A stretch of DNA of 64,000 nt, taken from Ardenticatenaceae bacterium. Its GTDB lineage: Bacteria > Chloroflexota > Anaerolineae > Promineifilales > Promineifilaceae. Position 1 is the first letter of the stretch, and each line of letters begins with the position of its first letter. The notes below the pieces were generated by a model. The model was not told the DNA's origin, did not search any database, and was given only the letters and a program-made list of their open reading frames with translations. Position numbers and translations under genes: made by a program. The stretch is taken from contig JACKBQ010000002.1 of assembly GCA_020634455.1 (NCBI GenBank), positions 930,001-994,000 on the forward strand, read 5' to 3'. This document shows, in pieces, positions 44,669 through 51,343 of this stretch.

Positions 44669-44726
44669 GATTGGGCCAATTTTCTTTCAATGAAAGAAGT
44701 TTTCGCGATTAAAAATTGGTCCAATC
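44669..44726. repeat. Palindromic element with GATTGGNCCAATTTTT ends
   Basis: GATTGGGCCAATTTT and AAAAATTGGTCCAATC form the outer arms, with an inner TTCTTTCA/TGAAAGAA stem. The first 15 nt of the left arm are identical to those at 62827. It lies between two minus-strand genes and may also serve as a transcription stop. Confidence 0.6.
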
Positions 44727-44729
44727 TGA

Positions 44730-45158
44730 TCACGCACTTGGTTGTTGGAGCAGTTGAAGCAATGCCCGGCCGTACGCTTCGCTAGGGTCAACGGCCGTAA
44801 ATTGTACCCCCTCTCCATTTAACAAAATCTCACACACATACCCTGCATCTTGCCGTTGGAGCTGTTGGAAACGGCCGTTCCTAACCGCCAACTCTTCTTC
44901 CAATTTTTCCCGAAGCTGGCTTTCCGTGGGCAGCCAGACCGCCTCGTGCGTCAGCAAATAATCCATCGCCCACTCAGAGGTGCCGTGAAACATCACCGCA
45001 GGCCAGCCGCGCAGCAGCTCCATCGTTACCAGCATGTCGGAGAGCACGAAGATACGGCCGTCCAAATCCCGGTCTGGAATGGCAAAAAAATCATGCACTG
45101 TGGTGTGCCACACCAACCCCGCTTCCTTCAACTGCACCGCCAACGCTTGAGAAATCAT
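44730..45158 (-). CDS. Conserved-looking cytoplasmic protein of unknown function
   Basis: This 142-residue soluble protein has segments LAVQLKEAGLVWHTTVHDFFAIPDRDLDGRIFVLSD and a C-terminal SEAYGRALLQLLQQ; no named domain is recognised. There are no membrane helices or signal peptide. A good Shine-Dalgarno (AAGGAAG) lies 6 nt before the ATG. Four ACGGCCGT copies in 430 bp support it as a resident gene. It is divergent from the dnaE2-like gene. Confidence 0.7.
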   Translation of the reverse strand: MISQALAVQLKEAGLVWHTTVHDFFAIPDRDLDGRIFVLSDMLVTMELLRGWPAVMFHGTSEWAMDYLLTHEAVWLPTESQLREKLEEELAVRNGRFQQLQRQDAGYVCEILLNGEGVQFTAVDPSEAYGRALLQLLQQPSA

Positions 45159-45182
45159 TCAGCTTCCTTATGGTCAAAAATC

Positions 45183-45236
45183 ACAGATTCCGCAGATTAA
45201 AAAGATTTTTAAATTCGTTAGATCTGCGAAATCTGT
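45183..45236. repeat. Hairpin of the CGCAGAT family upstream of the polymerase gene
   Basis: ACAGATTCCGCAGAT pairs with ATCTGCGAAATCTGT with one mismatch across a 24-nt loop. It sits in the divergent gap 45159-45306, so it could affect either promoter. A related hairpin is at 35256-35280. Confidence 0.55.
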
Positions 45237-45306
45237 TGATTTAATCCTTGTTTTAGAGAAAAAAGGTCTTGTCAACATAGAGTATCGAACATATGATCCA
45301 AAAAGC

Positions 45307-48300
45307 ATGAACGAAACCTTTACCCACCTTCGCCTCCATTCCCATTATACCTTGTTGGGCGCAACTGCCACCGTGGAACAACTCGTCGCCCACGCCACTG
45401 CCGAGGGATTGTCCACGCTGGCGCTAACCGACAGCGCCGCCCTGTATGGCGCGGTTGCTTTTAACCAGGCGTGCCTCGCCGCCGACATCCAGCCGATTTT
45501 GGGCATGACCGTGCGTGTGACCTTGCCGGAAGCGATGAACGTGCCAGGGCCAGGCTGGGGAGAACTGGTGCTGCTGGCCAAAGACGGTGTTGGTTACCGC
45601 TCGCTCTGCGGTCTCTCCTCGCTGGTGCAGGGCAGCGCAGAGCGGGAGCAGCTTTTGCGGCAGGGGCTGGATTGGGATGACTTACGGCCGTTTACCCCCC
45701 ACCTCATCGCTATAGACAGCGGCAAAACCGGCTGGCTGGCTCGACTGGTCGCCGCTGGACAGCCCAAACTGGCCGCGCGGTACGCCTCCCGGCTGGCGGG
45801 CCTGTTTGAGGCAGATGGCTACCTGGGCGTCACGATTCAGCAGCCTGCCGATGTGGCCCTGGCGCAGGAAGCCAGTGGCGTGGCGGCTCGATTCGGTTTG
45901 GCTGCGGCAGCGCTCCAGCCCGTTTTTTGTCTGGAACCCGACGAAGCCCCCCGCCTGCGCCTGCTGGCAGCGATTGACCAGAACTGCCACCTCAACGAGG
46001 TGCCTGCTGAATCGCTGCCCGGCGGCGGTGCGCCCGATGCCGAACTGCACTGGCTCTCTGCCGCAACGGTGGTGGAACGATTTGCCGATTTGCCGGACGC
46101 ACTGGCGACAGTAGGCCAGATCGTGGCCAAATGCGAACCGGCGCTGCCAGACGGCCGTCCCATCTGGCCCAAGCTGGATTTACCGGCGGAGCAAACGGTA
46201 GAGGACGCGCTGGCGCAGTCAGCACAGGCAGGATTGCGGGAAAAATACGGCCGTTCCCCCGTCAAACCCATCACCGACCGCCTGGAAAAAGAAATCGCCT
46301 CCATCAACCGGCACGGCTTTGCCCCGCTCTTTTTGCTGGTGGCCGACATTACCCGCTTTGCCCGCGAAACGGCCGTGCCCGTGAACACGCGCGGCAGCGT
46401 GGCCAACTCGCTGGTGGCCTACTGCCTGGGCATCACCCAGGTGGACCCCATTGCCAACGAGCTGCTGTTTGAGCGCTTTCTCAATCCGGCGCGGGCCAAT
46501 TTGCCGGACATCGACCTCGATTTTTGCAGCCGCCGCCGCGATGAGGTGCTGAATTACGTGCGCGAGAAATATGGCGAGGACCGCGTGGCTTTGGTGGCCA
46601 CGATTAGCACCATGCAGCCAAAATCGGCCGTGCGCGAGACGGCCAAAGCCCACGGCTTGCCCGAAGCGGAGATTAAGGCGCTGACGGCGCTGCTGCCCCG
46701 TGGCTGGCATCCCGACCCGCGCCGCCGCAGCGAAAAAACGCTGGAAGACGTCCTGGCCGAAGTGGAAGACGTGACGCAGCACAAAGTTCTGGCCGACGCT
46801 TTGGCCCTCATCGGGCAGCCGCACCATTTGAGCATTCATCCTGGCGGCATCGTCATTTCGCCGGGGCCGATGACCGACACCGCGCCGGTGCAGCTTGCGC
46901 CCAAGGGGTTCCTCATCACCCAGTACGACCATCGGGACGTGGAGAAGATTGGCCTGCCCAAGATTGATCTACTGGGGATTCGGGCGCTGACGGTGCTGGC
47001 GGACACGGCCGAAGCGATTCGCGCCACGCTGGACCCTGGGTTTGATTTGCTAAAGATACCGCTGGACGATGAGATGACGGCCGTTCATCTGCAAACTGGC
47101 CAAACCATTGGCGTCTTCCAATGTGAAAGTTCCGGGGCGCGGCGCACGCTGCGGCAGCTCAAGGCCACCAACTTGCGGGATCTGGCGGTGGCCAACGCCT
47201 TCTTCAAGCCCGGCCCGGCTACCGGCGGCATGGCCCAGGCGTTCGTGCGCCGCTACCGGGGCGAGGAGCAGGTCGCCTTTTTGCATCCGGCGCTTGAGAT
47301 GATTTTGGGCAGCACCCAGGGTGTGATGCTGTTTCAGGAGCAGGTTTTGCGCGTAGCCACCGAGATTGCCGCCCTGAGCTGGGCCGAAGCGGACCATCTG
47401 CGGCGGGGCATGAGCAAATTCCAGGCGGATGAAATGGCTACGATGCAAAAGCGGTTTGTCGGTGGCTGCCAATCCCAAAGCGGCTTCACGCCGGAGCAGG
47501 CGGAGACGCTGTGGCAGCAGGTGATGGCCTTCGCTGGGTACGGCTTCAACCAGGGGCATGCAACGGCGTATGCGGATGTGAGCTACCGGTCTGCCTACCT
47601 GAAGGCGCATTACCCGGCCCAATTTTTGTGCGCCCGGCTGCGCGATTACGGCGGCTTTCACCATCCGGCCATCTACATCGCTGAGGCGCAGCGGCTGGAC
47701 ATTGGCATTCGCCCGCCGCACGTGAATTTTAGTGGGCGTAAGTTTACGCTGACGGCCGGGGAGATTGGAGACTGGAGATTGGAGATTAGAGATTTTTCAG
47801 TCTCCAGTCTCCAGTCTCCTGTTTTATGGATGGGATTAGGCCAGGTGCGCGACCTGCGCCGATCGGCGGTGCGGGAAATTGTGCGGGAGCGGGGGAAACG
47901 GCCGTTCCAAAGCCTCCGTGATTTGTTGAGCAGAGTGGACTTGCAAAAGAAAGAAATCACCCACCTCATCCAGTGCGGGGCGTTGGACGGCCTGGGCGAA
48001 AGCCGTGCTGCGCTGCTGGCCGAGGCGGCGGATGTGGCCCGGGCGGGCAGCGCCCATCAGTTGGGCTTTGATTTGGGGTTGAAGGCTAAAATCGAGGTGG
48101 AAAGTTTGGCGGAGCGGTTGGCGTGGGAAACGGCCGTGCTCGGCTGGCCTGTCTCCGCAAATCCGCTGGCGGCGGTGCAAAATCAAACCAAGAATAATGT
48201 GCTGCTGCGCGATTTGCCCCGCTTGCGCAACCAAAAAGCGAGCATAGCCGGGGTGCGCTTGCCCGGCTGGACGGGCGGGCGCGGCTTCTACTTTGGTGAT

Positions 48301-48450
48301 GGCGACAGCTTTGAAATTGTGCAGTTGCCTAAATCGGCCAGCAACATCAAGGTAAAATCGTGGTTGCCCTACTGCCTAACTGGTTTTTGGCGGGAAGACG
48401 CTTGGGGCGGGGGCTTTTTTGAGGCGCTTGAAATTGTGCAATTAGGATGA
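45307..48450 (+). CDS. dnaE2: DNA polymerase III alpha subunit, error-prone DnaE2/ImuC-like
   Basis: This C-family polymerase of 1047 residues has an N-terminal PHP domain (LHSHYTLLGA, TDSAALYG, ILGMTV), the catalytic PDIDLDF near residue 400, the VALVATISTMQPKSAVRETA region, and HATAYADVSYRSAYLKAHYP. A degraded OB-like C-terminus follows. The length and lack of a tau-binding extension match DnaE2/ImuC translesion polymerases rather than the replicative DnaE, but ImuA/ImuB partners are not adjacent. Residues about 817-838 come from a heptamer hairpin (47759-47820) in a loop just before LWMGLGQVRDL. It is transcribed divergently from the gene at 44730-45158. Confidence 0.87.
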   Translation: MNETFTHLRLHSHYTLLGATATVEQLVAHATAEGLSTLALTDSAALYGAVAFNQACLAADIQPILGMTVRVTLPEAMNVPGPGWGELVLLAKDGVGYRSLCGLSSLVQGSAEREQLLRQGLDWDDLRPFTPHLIAIDSGKTGWLARLVAAGQPKLAARYASRLAGLFEADGYLGVTIQQPADVALAQEASGVAARFGLAAAALQPVFCLEPDEAPRLRLLAAIDQNCHLNEVPAESLPGGGAPDAELHWLSAATVVERFADLPDALATVGQIVAKCEPALPDGRPIWPKLDLPAEQTVEDALAQSAQAGLREKYGRSPVKPITDRLEKEIASINRHGFAPLFLLVADITRFARETAVPVNTRGSVANSLVAYCLGITQVDPIANELLFERFLNPARANLPDIDLDFCSRRRDEVLNYVREKYGEDRVALVATISTMQPKSAVRETAKAHGLPEAEIKALTALLPRGWHPDPRRRSEKTLEDVLAEVEDVTQHKVLADALALIGQPHHLSIHPGGIVISPGPMTDTAPVQLAPKGFLITQYDHRDVEKIGLPKIDLLGIRALTVLADTAEAIRATLDPGFDLLKIPLDDEMTAVHLQTGQTIGVFQCESSGARRTLRQLKATNLRDLAVANAFFKPGPATGGMAQAFVRRYRGEEQVAFLHPALEMILGSTQGVMLFQEQVLRVATEIAALSWAEADHLRRGMSKFQADEMATMQKRFVGGCQSQSGFTPEQAETLWQQVMAFAGYGFNQGHATAYADVSYRSAYLKAHYPAQFLCARLRDYGGFHHPAIYIAEAQRLDIGIRPPHVNFSGRKFTLTAGEIGDWRLEIRDFSVSSLQSPVLWMGLGQVRDLRRSAVREIVRERGKRPFQSLRDLLSRVDLQKKEITHLIQCGALDGLGESRAALLAEAADVARAGSAHQLGFDLGLKAKIEVESLAERLAWETAVLGWPVSANPLAAVQNQTKNNVLLRDLPRLRNQKASIAGVRLPGWTGGRGFYFGDGDSFEIVQLPKSASNIKVKSWLPYCLTGFWREDAWGGGFFEALEIVQLG
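47759..47820. repeat. Heptamer hairpin element, copy E, in-frame inside the dnaE2-like gene
   Basis: Left arm: GAGATTG, GAGACTG, GAGATTG, GAGATTA, GAGATTT; right arm: CAGTCTC repeated three times. The encoded peptide is GEIGDWRLEIRDFSVSSLQS. The unit length of 7 nt keeps all units open in this frame. It lies in a loop between TLTA and the LGLGQVRDL strand. Confidence 0.9.
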
Positions 48451-48465
48451 ACGGAGAACATTCAA

Positions 48466-49767
48466 ATGAAAATTGCTGTGATTGGCGGTGGTTCCAGTTA
48501 CACCCCTGAATTGATCAATGGGTTTTTGGCGCGGGTGGCTGAATTGCCCGTGCGTGAATTGTGGTTGATGGATCTGTTGCCAGAGCGTCTGGAGATTGTG
48601 GGCGGCTTTGCCCAGCGGATGGTGGCGGCCAAAGGGTCGCCATTTCAGGTGCATCTCACCACAAACCAGGCGGAGGCGATTGCCGGGGCCAGCTACGTGC
48701 TGACCCAGCTGCGCGTGGGCTGGATGCAGGCGCGGCGCGAGGATGAATATTTGGGCTTGCGGCATGGCCTGATTGGGCAGGAGACCACCGGCATTGGCGG
48801 CATGGCCAAAGCGCTGCGCACCATTCCAGTGATTTTGGGCATTGCCAATGATTTGCTGAAGCTGGCGGAGCCGGGGGCGCTGCTGGTGAATTTTACCAAC
48901 CCGGCGGGATTGGTGACGCAAGCGTTGACGCAATATGCTCCGAGGGTAACGGCCGTTGGCGTGTGTAATGCTCCGTTCAACATGAAAATGACCGTTTTGC
49001 AAGATTTAGCCAAATTGGGCGTCGTCGTGGAGCCGGAGCGGGCGCAGCTAGACACGCTGGGGCTGAACCATCTCACCTGGCACCGGGGCTTTACGGTGGA
49101 TGGCGAAGACATCTGGCCGCAGGTGCTGGGGCAATATCTGAACCACCTGCGGCAGGCTGACGCGCCAGAGTGGCCGTCTGAGCTAATCGAATCGTTGCAG
49201 ATGATTCCCAACTATTACCTGCATTATTTTTACGGCACAGCGCGAAAATTGGCCGAGCAGCAGGCGTGGCCGCCTTCTCGCGCGGAAGAAGTGATGACAA
49301 TTGAGGCAAAATTACTGGGGCAGTACGCGGAACCAGACCGCACAGAACTACCGGACGGCTTGATGCAGCGCGGCGGCGCGTATTACTCTACGGTGGCCAC
49401 CCAGCTGCTCAATGCGCATTTTAATGATTTGCATGAGCAGCATGTGGTGAATGTGCCTAATCGGGGCGCGGTGGCTGGCTGGCCCGATGAGTGGGTGCTG
49501 GAGCTTCCCGCGCTGGTGAGTCGGGCTGGCATCGAGCCAATGCCAACACGGCCGTTGCCGCCAGTCGTTTTTGGCTTGATGCAGCAGGTGAAGCAGTACG
49601 AGATGTTGACGGTGGAAGCGGCCGTTCATGGTGACAAAAATGCAGCGTATCAGGCGCTGTTGACCCATCCGCTTGGGCCAGCTGCCAAAAACGTTGCCGC
49701 CGTGCTTGAGGATTTGCTGGAGACGCACAGAGCATATTTGCCCCGCTTTTTTGGGGATGGGGGGTAG
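48466..49767 (+). CDS. Family 4 glycoside hydrolase (6-phospho-beta-glucosidase type)
   Basis: GH4 enzymes use NAD+ and a divalent metal to cleave phosphorylated or free disaccharides. The N-terminus KIAVIGGGSSYTPELINGF is the NAD-binding motif of the family, GVCNAP carries the metal-binding cysteine, LGLNHLTW holds the conserved histidine, and QRGGAYYSTVA follows. The 433-residue length is normal. GGAGAA lies 8 nt before the ATG. Four bases separate it from the sugar kinase gene, indicating shared use of amino sugars, chitobiose or cellobiose (inference). Confidence 0.92.
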   Translation: MKIAVIGGGSSYTPELINGFLARVAELPVRELWLMDLLPERLEIVGGFAQRMVAAKGSPFQVHLTTNQAEAIAGASYVLTQLRVGWMQARREDEYLGLRHGLIGQETTGIGGMAKALRTIPVILGIANDLLKLAEPGALLVNFTNPAGLVTQALTQYAPRVTAVGVCNAPFNMKMTVLQDLAKLGVVVEPERAQLDTLGLNHLTWHRGFTVDGEDIWPQVLGQYLNHLRQADAPEWPSELIESLQMIPNYYLHYFYGTARKLAEQQAWPPSRAEEVMTIEAKLLGQYAEPDRTELPDGLMQRGGAYYSTVATQLLNAHFNDLHEQHVVNVPNRGAVAGWPDEWVLELPALVSRAGIEPMPTRPLPPVVFGLMQQVKQYEMLTVEAAVHGDKNAAYQALLTHPLGPAAKNVAAVLEDLLETHRAYLPRFFGDGG

Positions 49768-49771
49768 CCAG

Positions 49772-50758
49772 ATGCGTTATTTTTTAGGGGTTGATGTGGG
49801 CAATAGTAAAAGTCACGCGCTGGTTGCGGATGAGAACGGCCGTACCGTCGGCTTTGGGCAGGCGGGGGCAGGCAGTTGGGAGGCGATAGGTTGGGTGGCG
49901 GCACAAGATGTGCTGCACGACATCGTCGGCCAGGCGTTGGCCCAGGCGGGCGTGGCGAAAGCAGCCATTGCCGGGGCGGGCTTTGGCTATGCAGGCTACG
50001 ATTGGCCGGAAGATCGCCCCGGTCATTTGACCATGATTGAATCGCTGGGCTTGACCAATGCCCACATTGCGCTGGGCAACGATACGTTGATCGGCCTGGT
50101 GGCAGGGGCGGAAGCGGGCTGGGGCGTGGTGGTGGTAGCGGGTACCAGCAACAACTGCCTGGGTCGTGACCGTCAGGGTCGCGAGGGTCGCATGACAGGC
50201 GCGGGTGCCTGGATGGGGGAGTACGGCGGCGCTACGGAAATTGTTCGCCGAGCAGTTCAGGCGGTGGCGGTGTCCTGGACGCGGCGCGGGCCGCAAACTG
50301 TGCTTACCGACGAATTTGTAGCTCGGACGGGGGCGGTTGATGCGGCCGATTTGTTGGCAGGCTTGGTGCGCCAGCGATATGCATTGTCAGCCGCTGCTGC
50401 GCCCGTCGTTTTTGAGGCGGCGGGCCAGGGGGATGCGGTCGCCCAAGAGATTATCAACTGGGCGGGGTGCGCATTGGGCAGCCTGGCGATAGGCGTGATT
50501 CGGCAGCTTGATTTAGCTGGCGAGTCGTTTGACGTGGTGCTGTCCGGGAGTTTGTACAAAGGGGGGACGCTGCTCATTGACCCCATGCAACAAACCATTC
50601 AGGCGGTTGCGCCAGAGGCAAATTTGGTTCGGTTGGTGGCTCCACCCGTGGTGGGTGGGGTATTGCTAGGGATGGAGCAGGTGGGAATGGATACGGCCGT
50701 TCCTCGCCAGCGCCTTTTACACTCTTCGGAGCTTCACATCGCTACCTTCGAAAAATAG
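49772..50758 (+). CDS. BadF/BadG-type ATPase, N-acetylglucosamine kinase-like
   Basis: This ASKHA-fold sugar kinase of 328 residues starts with FLGVDVGNSKSHALVAD (phosphate loop 1). It then has NDTLIGLVAGAEAGWGVVVVAGTSNNCLG, a GAGAWMGEYGGATEI region, and a second nucleotide-binding segment SFDVVLSGSLYKGG. Family members phosphorylate GlcNAc or related sugars. I choose ATG 49772 because the upstream frame runs inside the GH4 gene and lacks family sequence. Together with the GH4 gene it forms a small glycan-use operon. Confidence 0.9.
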   Translation: MRYFLGVDVGNSKSHALVADENGRTVGFGQAGAGSWEAIGWVAAQDVLHDIVGQALAQAGVAKAAIAGAGFGYAGYDWPEDRPGHLTMIESLGLTNAHIALGNDTLIGLVAGAEAGWGVVVVAGTSNNCLGRDRQGREGRMTGAGAWMGEYGGATEIVRRAVQAVAVSWTRRGPQTVLTDEFVARTGAVDAADLLAGLVRQRYALSAAAAPVVFEAAGQGDAVAQEIINWAGCALGSLAIGVIRQLDLAGESFDVVLSGSLYKGGTLLIDPMQQTIQAVAPEANLVRLVAPPVVGGVLLGMEQVGMDTAVPRQRLLHSSELHIATFEK

Positions 50759-50887
50759 GTATAATCTTATTGAATGTTTTGTCATAAACAGTTCATAAAA
50801 ATTGTGACTTGAGCAAAAAATGGGGGTTCTAACTCTTGGATGCAGGATTAAGCGCAACATTTTTTCATTAAGTGGAGGAAAAATAAG

Positions 50888-51265
50888 ATGGTGAAAGAGT
50901 TTAAGGCATTTATTGCCAAAGGCAACGTGCTGGATTTGGCCGTTGCAGTAATTATTGGTGGGGCATTTGGAGCCATTGTGACTTCATTGGTCAACGACAT
51001 CATCATGCCGCTCATTGGCGTGATTTTGGGTGGCACAGATTTTACGACATTAGCGATTACGGTGGGCGATGCGAGCATCACCTACGGCAATTTCATTCAA
51101 GCCATCATCAATTTCTTGATTATCGCTTTTGTCATTTTCATGATTGTGCGCTCAGCCAATGGCATGAAAAAGAAAGAGGAACCCAAACCAGCTGCGCCCA
51201 AAGGCCCGTCTGCGGAGGATTTGCTGGCAGAAATTCGCGATTTGCTGAAGTCACAAAACAGTTAA
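50888..51265 (+). CDS. mscL: Large-conductance mechanosensitive channel
   Basis: This 125-residue protein has the MscL N-terminal helix (KEFKAFIAKGNVLDLAVAVIIGGAFGAIV), TSLVNDIIMPLIGVILGG, a short outer loop, the second helix (YGNFIQAIINFLIIAFVIFMIVRSANG) and a lysine/proline linker to the C-terminal coiled helix (SAEDLLAEIRDLL). It is a homopentamer that opens under membrane tension during osmotic downshock. AGTGGAGG lies 10 nt before the ATG. It has no ACGGCCGT copy, but copies sit just after it. Confidence 0.96.
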   Translation: MVKEFKAFIAKGNVLDLAVAVIIGGAFGAIVTSLVNDIIMPLIGVILGGTDFTTLAITVGDASITYGNFIQAIINFLIIAFVIFMIVRSANGMKKKEEPKPAAPKGPSAEDLLAEIRDLLKSQNS

Positions 51266-51286
51266 GTTGATTTTTTGATACCCTCA

Positions 51287-51343
51287 TACAGGCAAACGGC
51301 CGTTTCCATTTGATTTTACTGGCAACGGCCGTTTTGCTTTCTC
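51287..51343. repeat. Double ACGGCCGT hairpin in the convergent gap after mscL
   Basis: GGCAAACGGCCGTTTCC and GGCAACGGCCGTTTTGC, 17 bp apart, can each fold on themselves or pair with each other. They separate the convergent mscL and PEP-utilising genes. They may stop transcription from both sides; the T-run is modest. Confidence 0.5.

Noticed and set aside
46219..46932. Minus-strand frames opposite the dnaE2-like gene.
   Set aside because: They arise from high GC third positions in the polymerase gene and contain no recognisable domain.
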